Shown: positions 1 through 5,788, counted from the first letter of the stretch. The stretch: DNA of 5,805 bases from Bryobacteraceae bacterium (GCA_947456995.1 CANGVB010000268.1:1-5805), one strand, 5' to 3'. The notes: generated from the letters alone by a model not told the origin. Numbers and translations are program-made.

Positions 1-1
1 G

Positions 2-1822
2 CTTTCGTCGTCGCTGAGTGTGTTTCGCTTGCCGGATTCGTCGGTGGTGTTACCGGCCGGGACGGAGTTGCGGTTTCGCGTGGGTGCGGATTTGAAGGTG
101 GAAGAGGTGTTTGGGGAACAGTATCCGGCGTTTGGTGGCAATCGAGAGGACTTGGAAGGTGTGGTGAAGGAGCTTCCGTTTCGCACGGCGACGAAGACGG
201 ATGGGACGCTTTCGGATTTGACGAGCCTGATGTATCTGGGGTCGCAGGAAGCTATTGAGCGGGCGTTTGAGGCGGCGGGGTGGGTGAGGTCCGACCGGCT
301 GGACGGGAAGTCGTCTTATGGGGTGATGCGATCGATTGTTGAGAATCAGGGCTACAGGACGGCACCGATGTCGGTGCTGGTGTTGAATGGCAAGGAGCCG
401 GAGCTTGCGTTTGCGAAGACGCTGAATACGTTTTTTTCGCGGCATCATTTGCGGATTTATTCACAGCCCACGATGGTGGATGGCAAGGCGGTTTGGACCT
501 CGACGGCGACCTATGATTCGGGGATTGGTTTTTCAAAAGGGGCCAAGACGTTTATTCATCTCATCAACGAGAACATCGATGAGGAGCGCAGCAAGGTGGT
601 GAATGATCTGCTGCTGACGGGATGCGTGGACGGAGTGGGGTATGTGGAGCGACCGTGGGTGCCTCGGGATGCGAAGAACTCGACGGGGGATACCTTGCGG
701 ACCGATGGGCGGATTGCGGTGTTGCGGATGAATGACTGTGTGAAGCCGAGACGGGCGGATGAAGAGGATGTGACGCGCTCGAATTTGAAACTGCAGCAAT
801 CGGCCTTTGTGCGGCCGTTGCGATCGACGATTCTGACTTTGCGTAATGATTTGCTGCGCGGCAACATGGCGTATCAGGCGTTTCATGGATTCAGGACGGC
901 CAAGGACATACTCGGGAAGCCGAAGGCGGCGGACGCCGAGCAGCCGAAGAGTTTCCGCTATGGGGGGCAGGAGTTTCTGATTGTGGATGGCGCCAAGCCT
1001 GTGGTGCATCGGGAGGTGCCGAAGGATGCGGGGCACAAAGTGAAAATGCGTGGGGAGGAAATCGCTGTGAAGAGTTATTCGAGCAAGCTGTCGTTCAGTT
1101 TGAGTGGAGGACTCACGGGGTTTGGGGGCTCGACGCTGACGACTTTGCCGACGACGGTGGTGGTGAACTCGGGTGGGCAGGTGATCCGGGACCCGTTGCG
1201 TTTTGATTCGACGCTCGAGCGGGGCTGGACGCTGTCGCCGAAGATCACGATGAATACGTGGAAGTATGTTTCGAACGAATTCGCGTATACGCGGAGCCAG
1301 ACCAATTTCAGGCTGGTGGGCAAGGATGAGGTGACCGGGATGGGGATTGATTCACAGTCGAAGGCGGCGGTGCGGACGTTTACTTACAACACTGTGGTGC
1401 ATCTGACTCCGAATGGCCGGAGGGTAAGGCCTTATGTGGCGGCAGGGCCGGCGGTGCAGTTGATTCATCTGCTGGATGCCAGGCCTGAGACGAATGGGTT
1501 GCTGAAGTTTGCGGCGCGGGATGTGGCGTTGTTTGTGACGGCGTATAACTTTGGATCGAAGCCGGCGCTGGATGGTGGTGGGGTGTTTCAGTTTGGATTG
1601 AACTATGGAGGTGGGGTGAAGGTGCATGTGACGCCGAGGCTGTTTCTACGGGTGGACTTTCGGGAGACGGTGACGCGCAAGCCGGACTTTTGGAAGTCGC
1701 TGCCGCAGAGGCTGAAGGAGTCGACCGATACTGAGGTGCTTAGGTTGGAGTATGGGCCGGTGGTGCGCGGTGGTGCGCTGCGGCATCAGGTGGTGACGAT
1801 GGGGATTGGGGTGGCGTTTTAG
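2..1822 (+). CDS. LssY_C-domain protein with probable C-terminal outer-membrane beta-barrel (5' partial)
   Basis: The reading frame is open to the left edge, so the gene is 5' truncated. A GTG at 20 is possible but would give a protein without a signal peptide. Residues below count from that GTG. Residues 11-21 (LPAGTELRFRV) are a short strand motif often seen near the N-terminus of secreted acidobacterial proteins. Residues about 50-240 look like an LssY C-terminal domain: DLTSLMYLGS at 66-75, AAGW at 85-88, a PMSVLVLNGKEPELAF block at 116-131, SRHHLRIYSQP at 140-150, WTSTATYD at 159-166, then IDEERSKVVNDL and TDGRIAVLR. Residues about 240-350 form a linker with a helical part. From about 355 to 600 amphipathic, Gly-rich, alternating segments (FSLSGGLTGFGG, YVAAGPAVQL, FQFGLNYGGGVKV) end in GIGVAF, with the terminal Phe typical of outer-membrane barrels. 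LssY_C is known from the Legionella lss locus and its activity is not established. Envelope location is inferred. The domain call is fairly secure; the barrel is likely. Confidence 0.8.
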   Translation, partial: LSSSLSVFRLPDSSVVLPAGTELRFRVGADLKVEEVFGEQYPAFGGNREDLEGVVKELPFRTATKTDGTLSDLTSLMYLGSQEAIERAFEAAGWVRSDRLDGKSSYGVMRSIVENQGYRTAPMSVLVLNGKEPELAFAKTLNTFFSRHHLRIYSQPTMVDGKAVWTSTATYDSGIGFSKGAKTFIHLINENIDEERSKVVNDLLLTGCVDGVGYVERPWVPRDAKNSTGDTLRTDGRIAVLRMNDCVKPRRADEEDVTRSNLKLQQSAFVRPLRSTILTLRNDLLRGNMAYQAFHGFRTAKDILGKPKAADAEQPKSFRYGGQEFLIVDGAKPVVHREVPKDAGHKVKMRGEEIAVKSYSSKLSFSLSGGLTGFGGSTLTTLPTTVVVNSGGQVIRDPLRFDSTLERGWTLSPKITMNTWKYVSNEFAYTRSQTNFRLVGKDEVTGMGIDSQSKAAVRTFTYNTVVHLTPNGRRVRPYVAAGPAVQLIHLLDARPETNGLLKFAARDVALFVTAYNFGSKPALDGGGVFQFGLNYGGGVKVHVTPRLFLRVDFRETVTRKPDFWKSLPQRLKESTDTEVLRLEYGPVVRGGALRHQVVTMGIGVAF

Positions 1823-1995
1823 GATTGGTGGGAGAGGAGAGTGGCTTTGCCGGTCGTGGTACTCCTCCGATTTTCTGTCGTAGAAGTTGGTGTGCCGGCG
1901 AAGGGTCTTGTCCATGGCATTTGCTTGCACTGTGCGGGCCTTCGTTTCAGTTATGAAGTGGCTTTGAAGTTGGGCAGGAAATGTACACTCTAGCT
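1823..1995. other. Non-coding gap between the LssY_C gene and the TA cluster
   Basis: No convincing gene was found here on either strand. A weak inverted repeat (GAGGAGAGT near 1833-1841 against ACTCCTC near 1861-1867, loop about 20 nt) precedes a short GATTTTCT run. It could act as a poor terminator for the upstream gene, but the stem is short and bulged. The right end contains a -10-like TACACT at 1984-1989, six bases before the ATG at 1996. Confidence 0.4.
1984..1989 (+). promoter_or_regulatory. Possible -10 box (TACACT) for a leaderless putative antitoxin mRNA
   Basis: TACACT ends six bases before the ATG at 1996. Transcription would then start at or next to that ATG, giving a leaderless message. 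This fits the lack of a Shine-Dalgarno sequence in front of it. No good -35 sits at normal spacing: TTGAAG at 1964-1969 is only 14 nt away. This is an inference from spacing alone. Confidence 0.3.
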
Positions 1996-2184
1996 ATGGC
2001 GAAGAAGATGTCTCAATTGCGGCAGAAGCCATTTCAACTTCAGGAAGAAGTGTCCCAGGGGGCGTCTCTGGAGATTGAGCCCAGCGATACGGGTTGGAGT
2101 GCAGAGGCAATTGCGGAGTGGGAAGCCGAGATGAACCAGTTTTTCGGCGATGACCAACAAGGCGTTGCAGATCGGTTGGACTGA
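1996..2184 (+). CDS. Small acidic protein, putative antitoxin of a degraded vapBC locus
   Basis: This is a 62-residue protein from the ATG at 1996. An in-frame ATG at 1981 would add MYTLA, but those codons overlap a -10-like TACACT, and AGGA at 1976-1979 lies only one base before that ATG, too close to act as a ribosome site. I therefore prefer 1996. The N-terminus is basic (MAKKMSQLRQK) and the rest is strongly acidic (GWSAEAIAEWEAEM, then FFGDD), a common shape for a small type II antitoxin. I recognise no named DNA-binding fold. The antitoxin role rests mainly on context: its 3' end overlaps, in another frame, the C-terminal remnant of a VapC/PIN toxin. The last 9-12 residues appear to be out-of-frame translation of vapC sequence, so the original C-terminus has probably been replaced. 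It may still be expressed. Confidence 0.5.
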   Translation: MAKKMSQLRQKPFQLQEEVSQGASLEIEPSDTGWSAEAIAEWEAEMNQFFGDDQQGVADRLD

Positions 2185-2290
2185 TGATGCTTCCGAGCGG
2201 CTGATTGTGGCGCAGGCGATGGTTTGCAATTCGAAACTGGTGAGTGCGGATGAGGTGATTTTGGAGAAGTATTCTCAGGCGGTTTGGTAG
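2150..2290 (+). pseudogene. Remnant of a VapC-type PIN-domain toxin (C-terminal third only)
   Basis: Frame 2 from the ATG at 2150 to the TAG at 2288-2290 encodes 46 residues. They read like the end of a PIN toxin: ALQIGWTDDASERLIVAQAM, then KLVSADEVILEKYSQAVW. Typical VapC family members have (I/L)GWTRDPFDRLIVAQA..., L(I/V)(T/S)xDExI...Y..AVW at this point. Full VapC proteins are about 130 residues, so roughly 90 N-terminal residues are missing. These include the LDT(H/S) strand that carries the first catalytic Asp and the central conserved acidic residue. The usual Asp of the DR pair is Glu here (SERLI); the later Asp of SADE is kept. RNase activity is therefore not expected. MTNK at the start could be the original toxin N-terminus joined to the C-terminal third by an internal deletion. 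It overlaps the end of the preceding putative antitoxin by 35 nt and converges on the - strand antitoxin 16 bp away. Confidence 0.65.
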
Positions 2291-2306
2291 GGGCCGGAGT
2301 TGAGTC

Positions 2307-2528
2307 TTAGGTGCCGAAATGCTTGTCGAGTTTGGCTAGTAGTTTAAGACCTTTTTCCGGGGAGCCGCGTTCCGCGCGCATGCGGAAACGGAGTTCGGCG
2401 TCGTGTTGCGCGAGGGCGATTGTGGCGAGTTCATCCAGCAGATGATTCATGCTGACGCCCTGAGCGGATGCCAATTGACGCAAGCGGGCATGCTTTTCGT
2501 CTGCGAGTCGGAGAGTAAGAGTGCTCAT
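2307..2528 (-). CDS. Orphan ribbon-helix-helix antitoxin (HicB/CopG-like)
   Basis: This 73-residue protein begins with a typical RHH unit. A beta strand STLTLRLAD at 2-10 would dimerise and enter the DNA major groove, followed by helix A (EKHARLRQLASAQ, about 11-23) and helix B (SMNHLLDELATIAL, about 26-39). The C-terminal tail, about 40-73 (FRMRAERGSPEKGLKLLAKLD), is the kind of segment that wraps a cognate toxin. Relatives are usually annotated as HicB-family or VapB-like antitoxins next to a toxin gene. No toxin follows here: the next sequence is the convergent VapC remnant on the other strand. The start is supported by a strong CCTCC complement (GGAGG on the coding strand), seven bases upstream. 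The gene lies 35 nt after the CopG/BrnA-like antitoxin on the same strand and may be co-transcribed with brnTA. The fold is secure; the partner is unknown. Confidence 0.78.
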   Translation of the reverse strand: MSTLTLRLADEKHARLRQLASAQGVSMNHLLDELATIALAQHDAELRFRMRAERGSPEKGLKLLAKLDKHFGT

Positions 2529-2535
2529 TGAAGTT

Positions 2536-2540
2536 CCTCC
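2536..2540 (-). promoter_or_regulatory. Strong Shine-Dalgarno site of the orphan RHH antitoxin
   Basis: GGAGG on the - strand lies seven bases before the ATG at 2528. It is the best ribosome site in the cluster, settles this start, and implies independent translation at a good rate. Confidence 0.7.
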
Positions 2541-2563
2541 ATTAGTTCTGCACGTCTAAGGGT

Positions 2564-2827
2564 TCAAATGCGGGATTTTCTGGAGTGAGAAGAGGCGGCA
2601 ATGGCTTGCTCCAAAAGAGTCTTGATGACAGCCTGCCTGCTGATGTTGAGGCGAGCAGCACGGCTGTCGAGTTCGCGGAGCATGCCTTGCGTGAGGTCGA
2701 CGTTTACTCGCTGAATGGGGCGGACCACTTTGAATTTGTTAGTGAAGTGAAGAGAAACGTCTTCGCCTCGGGTGGCCATCTCGGCGATCTGGTCGGCGGT
2801 GATGTTTGGTTTAGGTGTTTTCGGCAT
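2564..2827 (-). CDS. brnA: CopG/BrnA-like ribbon-helix-helix antitoxin, partner of BrnT
   Basis: This 87-residue protein should neutralise the BrnT-like toxin encoded just upstream and repress their shared promoter, acting as a cytoplasmic DNA-binding dimer. The N-terminal part, about 5-36 (KPNITADQIAEMATRGEDVS, then HFTN), is a conserved leader in CopG antitoxins found beside BrnT toxins. The RHH fold follows: strand IQRVNVDLT at 38-46, helix QGMLRELDSRAARL at 47-60 and helix SRQAVIKTLLEQAI at 63-76. The tail is basic (SHSRKSRI). Its ATG lies inside the toxin gene, overlapping its last 17 nt, which implies translational coupling; GGAG about ten bases upstream may serve as the ribosome site. 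Toxin-first order is usual for brnTA. The sequence differs from classic Brucella BrnA, so the symbol denotes role and position rather than close orthology. Confidence 0.8.
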   Translation of the reverse strand: MPKTPKPNITADQIAEMATRGEDVSLHFTNKFKVVRPIQRVNVDLTQGMLRELDSRAARLNISRQAVIKTLLEQAIAASSHSRKSRI

Positions 2828-3083
2828 AAAGTTGCTGCTCCATCGTGGTGGATTTCCACGCCGTAATCAGATGAAAGTATTCTCCGAGGGCGTCGTTACG
2901 AAGCTCGAAGATAACTGAATAGAGATCGCCCCGACTCCAGCCGATGGCACGGTATTGCAGTGGGTCGTCGTTTTTCTGGTCGACGATGTAGACCTGATCG
3001 AAAATTTCGGCGGCCTGATCGAGACTGATTCCATGCCTGGCCAAGACGGTTTTGCTCTTGGCTGGATGGAATCGACAACGCAT
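2811..3083 (-). CDS. brnT: BrnT-like RNase toxin (DUF497), divergent
   Basis: BrnT toxins are small ribonucleases with a RelE-like fold that inhibit translation until bound by BrnA. This 90-residue protein follows the family plan: F-x-PAKS near the N-terminus (usual form W/F-D-x-x-K), ARHGISLDQAAEIFDQ at 15-30 (usual KHGVSFEEAxxVF), RAIGWSRGDLYSVIF at 45-59 (usual RxxxIGxxxGxxLxVV), and HLITAWKSTTMEQQLYAEN at 71-89 (usual RIISARKAT..ERxxYE.N). The Arg of the SARKA box is Trp here, so active-site details may differ. I chose the ATG at 3083 because MRCRF matches the family start. An in-frame ATG at 3107 adds eight residues and would consume the promoter; further extension to 3488 runs into the kinase gene. 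No Shine-Dalgarno is seen, so the message may have a very short leader. It overlaps the antitoxin gene by 17 nt and starts 53 nt after the kinase stop. Confidence 0.78.
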   Translation of the reverse strand: MRCRFHPAKSKTVLARHGISLDQAAEIFDQVYIVDQKNDDPLQYRAIGWSRGDLYSVIFELRNDALGEYFHLITAWKSTTMEQQLYAENT

Positions 3084-3089
3084 GGGTCT

Positions 3090-3104
3090 GTATAACAGAT
3101 ATAC
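3090..3104. promoter_or_regulatory. Palindrome over the brnTA -10 box, candidate antitoxin operator
   Basis: GTATA, five bases, then TATAC form a perfect 5-bp inverted repeat that covers the -10 hexamer and the predicted transcription start. RHH antitoxins commonly bind short palindromes at their own promoter and autoregulate. The arms are short and AT-rich, so chance occurrence is possible; the position is what makes it plausible. Confidence 0.4.
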
Positions 3105-3126
3105 CATCGCTGGTTGATGTTGTGAA
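3098..3126 (-). promoter_or_regulatory. Probable sigma70-type promoter of brnTA
   Basis: On the - strand TTCACA (complement of 3121-3126, five of six matches to TTGACA) is followed after exactly 17 nt by TATATC (complement of 3098-3103, four of six matches to TATAAT). Transcription would start near 3091, leaving a leader of about eight bases before the toxin ATG at 3083. The site lies between the kinase stop and brnT, so brnTA need not depend on read-through from the kinase gene. Confidence 0.5.
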
Positions 3127-3136
3127 GCTATGCCGG

Positions 3137-5716
3137 TTACTTGGGTAGGAGGGTGGTCCAGTCGGTGAGGACCTGGGCGTTGAGGGCTTCTGTTTGGTCG
3201 GTTTCGAGGAGGAGGAGGCGCTTGTCGTCGCGAGAAGCTACGCCCGACGTTGCACCGACTCTTGTTGAAGTAATCCAGGGCCGGAGGAGCTTTGGTGCTC
3301 CGAGCCGGCGGTCCTGAGAGAGTGGGAAGGCTAGAAGGTTTCTGTTGGAGTGCGCATAAAGTGTGCCGCCGTCCGCACTGAAAAAGGGCAGGGTAATCTG
3401 ATCTGCGCTTTGCTTGAAGCGATTCGGGGGGGCAGACGTGGGAGGGTAGGCTTGCGCGGCAAGTCCACCTTCTCTGGACATGCCCCAAGCCAAGGAACGG
3501 CCATCGAGGGAGAGACTGGCAAAGCCAAGACCTTGCGTTAGGGGTTCTAGCTCTCTGGGTGACGGCGCCTGGAGATCCAGGCGGCTTAGCGAACCTGTTG
3601 CCGTTTGAACCAGCAGGTAGCGGCCCTCGGGTGTATGGCCTGCGAGGATGGTGGTCGATCTGCCAAATCCCGAACCCGCTTTCCAGAGCAATTCTGGCTG
3701 GGTCGCATTGTCGAGGAAGTGGCGCTTGATCTCTGTTCCGCCCGCAGAGGAGGAAACATAGAAGACGGATTTGCCATCGCGCGCCCAGAGCGGGTAGGAT
3801 TCCTGGTCTGACGAATTGGAGATGCGGCTGCCTACACCTGTTTTGCTATCGAGGATCCAGACATGGGAATCCGGTTCATCGACTTGAGCGGCGATTTTGG
3901 ATTCGTCAGGGGATAGAGCGAAAGAAACGAAGCTGCGGTTTTCGGTCACCCTGGCAAGCAGATTGCCATTGGGATCGACCCAATTGAGGTGCCAAATGGG
4001 CAGAGTTCCAGAGATGTGGGTCCACGACAGCACTCCGCCGCCACCAACTGAAAATCGCGACCAAAACCTTGGAGGTGGAATTGTGGAAACTCCTTGAATC
4101 AACTTGACGGGAGTGGATAGGAGGTTGCCGGATTTGGGGTCGATCTGGGCGGTCAGCAAGATGCGGCTACTCCGTAGTTCGCGCTCACCGGCAAGGTAGA
4201 AGATATGCCATTTGCCTGTGGTGGGATTCCTGGCAAATTGAACCATCCGATGAGTAAGTATCGACGGATCGATGGTTGAGGAATTGAGAGAAGCCCGGAA
4301 GAGGCGCATGCCGTCGTCACTCTGCTGAAGAAATACAAAGCCATCACCCTCTGGCAGGAAGACCGGTTCTGCGGGTTGAGAGTTTGATTTGAATTCGATG
4401 GGGAGGTCCTTTATGGTTGCGGAGCGCAAATCATAGGTTTTGAGCTTGCCGTGCGAGGCAAGCAAGATGGTGCCATCGCTCACGCCACCCCGCCACGAGG
4501 CACCCAGGAAATCCTTAACCTCCATCAAGTCTCGCGAAGGGGAGCCGTCCAGACGAATCACACGCAAGCGATTGCCCGAGACGAAGCCGATCGCAGTGGA
4601 GTCCTCTGACCAGAAGGCGAAAAGAGACTCGCCCCCGGTTCCTGAAAGAGCCCTCCAATTGGGGCTGTCGAGGCGCCGCACCTGGCACTCACTATCTCCC
4701 AGCTTCAGAAGCCACTTGCCGTCCGGACTGAGCACGATAAACGATCCAGGGGCCCCTGAGATGTTGAAGTGGCTGGCGGGTTTCTCGGATGGGGTGACTC
4801 GGGGCCACAGAAGAGCGGCGACGAATGCGAGGAGGAAGGTGGCGGCGAGTGCGATCCAGAGGGTGGGGCGGGTTGCCAGCTTTGCTTGTTCTTTTTGTTG
4901 GGGGTTGGCGAGGTAATCCTCGATGGCGATGCGAGCTTCGCCGATGTCCTTGTAGCGGTGCTTGAAGTTGCGATCGAGGCAGCGGGCGAGGAGTGCTTGG
5001 ATTGGCGGTGGGGCTTGCGGGATTGCGAAGTCGATGGGGTCTTTCAAGACGGAGGCGAGGGTGTGGGAGACGGTTTCGCCGTGGAAGAGTTTCTTGCCTG
5101 TTAAGAGTTCGTGGAGGACTACACCGAAGGCCCAGATGTCGGCGCGTTTGTCGACGGTTTTGCCGGCGGCTTGCTCGGGAGACATGTAGCCGGCCGTGCC
5201 CATGATGAGGCCGGCCTGGGTGGCTCTGATCGTCATGGTGGGGGAGTCGGCTGAGGTTGCAGTGGCTGCGGAGTCTGTGGCTTTGGCCAGGCCGAAGTCG
5301 AGGAGCTTTACTACGCCGTCGGGGGTGACTTTGATGTTGGCGGGTTTGAGGTCGCGGTGGATGATGCCTTTGTCGTGGGCGGCCTCCAGGCCCTCGGCGA
5401 TTTGTTTCGCGATTTGCAAGGCTTCGTTGAGAGGGAGGGGGCCCGCGAGGTCGTTGCCTTCGACTAGCTCCATGACGAGGGCTTTGTCTTCGACACCGAA
5501 GATGGTGGCGATGTTGGGGTGGTTGAGGGATGCGAGGACCTGGGCTTCGCGGGTGAAGCGGGCGAGGCGGTCTGGGTCTGCGGCGAAGGTGTCGGGCAGG
5601 ACCTTGATGGCGACTTCGCGGTTGAGCTTGGTGTCGGTGGCGCGGTAGACGGCGCCCATGCCGCCTTCGCCTAGTTTTGCTGTGACTTTGTAGTGGGCTA
5701 TGGTTTCGCCGAGCAT
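3137..5716 (-). CDS. Membrane-anchored Ser/Thr protein kinase with C-terminal TolB/PD40-like beta-propeller
   Basis: This 859-residue Hanks-type kinase has all main catalytic elements: glycine loop GEGGMG at 16-21, Lys38 in AIKVL, Glu57 in the C helix, HRDLKPAN at 120-127 (Asp122, Asn127), DFGLA at 140-144, GTAGYMSPEQ at 173-182 and Asp193 in DIWAFGVV. Residues 145-169 hold many Thr/Ser, likely activation-loop autophosphorylation sites. The kinase domain ends near 270. A single hydrophobic helix at about 284-304 (WIALAATFLLAFVAALLW) should anchor it in the inner membrane, kinase inside. Residues about 318-859 carry repeated propeller blades with motifs such as LSPDGKWLL, LSPDESKIAA, WARDGKSVFYV, LSLDGRSLAW and SADGGTLYA, probably a periplasmic sensing or protein-binding domain. 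PASTA repeats are absent. The ATG at 5716 gives the standard start (GETIAHYKVTAKLGEGGMG); the only ribosome site is a weak purine run (AAGAGAAG) touching the ATG. The substrate cannot be told from the sequence. Confidence 0.93.
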   Translation of the reverse strand: MLGETIAHYKVTAKLGEGGMGAVYRATDTKLNREVAIKVLPDTFAADPDRLARFTREAQVLASLNHPNIATIFGVEDKALVMELVEGNDLAGPLPLNEALQIAKQIAEGLEAAHDKGIIHRDLKPANIKVTPDGVVKLLDFGLAKATDSAATATSADSPTMTIRATQAGLIMGTAGYMSPEQAAGKTVDKRADIWAFGVVLHELLTGKKLFHGETVSHTLASVLKDPIDFAIPQAPPPIQALLARCLDRNFKHRYKDIGEARIAIEDYLANPQQKEQAKLATRPTLWIALAATFLLAFVAALLWPRVTPSEKPASHFNISGAPGSFIVLSPDGKWLLKLGDSECQVRRLDSPNWRALSGTGGESLFAFWSEDSTAIGFVSGNRLRVIRLDGSPSRDLMEVKDFLGASWRGGVSDGTILLASHGKLKTYDLRSATIKDLPIEFKSNSQPAEPVFLPEGDGFVFLQQSDDGMRLFRASLNSSTIDPSILTHRMVQFARNPTTGKWHIFYLAGERELRSSRILLTAQIDPKSGNLLSTPVKLIQGVSTIPPPRFWSRFSVGGGGVLSWTHISGTLPIWHLNWVDPNGNLLARVTENRSFVSFALSPDESKIAAQVDEPDSHVWILDSKTGVGSRISNSSDQESYPLWARDGKSVFYVSSSAGGTEIKRHFLDNATQPELLWKAGSGFGRSTTILAGHTPEGRYLLVQTATGSLSRLDLQAPSPRELEPLTQGLGFASLSLDGRSLAWGMSREGGLAAQAYPPTSAPPNRFKQSADQITLPFFSADGGTLYAHSNRNLLAFPLSQDRRLGAPKLLRPWITSTRVGATSGVASRDDKRLLLLETDQTEALNAQVLTDWTTLLPK

Positions 5717-5751
5717 CTTCTCTTGTAGCGTCGATGGTAACAGAGGGCCGC

Positions 5752-5788
5752 CAAAATAATGTTGGCCCGGCTTTGGGGCCGAGCCAAC
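5752..5788 (-). terminator. Probable intrinsic terminator of a - strand gene beyond the right edge
   Basis: GTTGGCCCGGC at 5761-5771 pairs with GCCGAGCCAAC at 5778-5788: an 11-bp GC-rich stem with one mismatch and a 6-nt loop. On the - strand the hairpin is followed at once by ATTATTTT, a good U-tract. On the + strand the following sequence (CTTGCTGTTC) is poor. The hairpin would therefore end a - strand gene to the right and insulate the kinase gene, whose start is only about 35 bp downstream of the U-tract. Confidence 0.6.

Noticed and set aside
533..1036. A 167-residue open frame on the - strand, rich in Arg and His
   Set aside because: It is antisense to the LssY_C gene; its unusual Arg/His/Leu/Pro composition is typical of the reverse frame of a GC-rich gene.
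1833..1874. Inverted repeat after the LssY_C gene as a terminator
   Set aside because: The stem is short and bulged, the loop is about 20 nt and the T-run is brief; too weak to list as a terminator.
1646..1930. A 94-residue - strand frame that begins in the gap with MQANAMDKTLRRHTNFYDRK
   Set aside because: The first third is free of other genes and was examined as a possible gene or transposase scrap, but I recognise no family. The rest is antisense to the LssY_C gene and there is no ribosome site.
2585..2866. A 93-residue + strand open frame opposite the CopG/BrnA-like gene
   Set aside because: It mirrors a well-supported RHH antitoxin on the other strand and shows no motif of its own.
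3280..3309. Hairpin GCCGG-A-GGAGC ... GCTCC-GAG-CCGGC
   Set aside because: It lies inside the kinase coding region about 150 bp before the stop and has no T-tract on either strand; a chance GC-rich inverted repeat is more likely.
2811..3488. Longer - strand reading frame (225 residues) that extends the BrnT protein upstream
   Set aside because: The extra N-terminal part overlaps the 3' end of the kinase gene in another frame, is rich in Pro/Arg/Ser without family similarity, and would include the brnTA promoter. MRCRF at 3083 matches the usual BrnT start.
4440..4916. A 158-residue open frame on the + strand
   Set aside because: It lies wholly antisense to the kinase gene, has no recognisable domain, and arises from the codon bias of the real gene.
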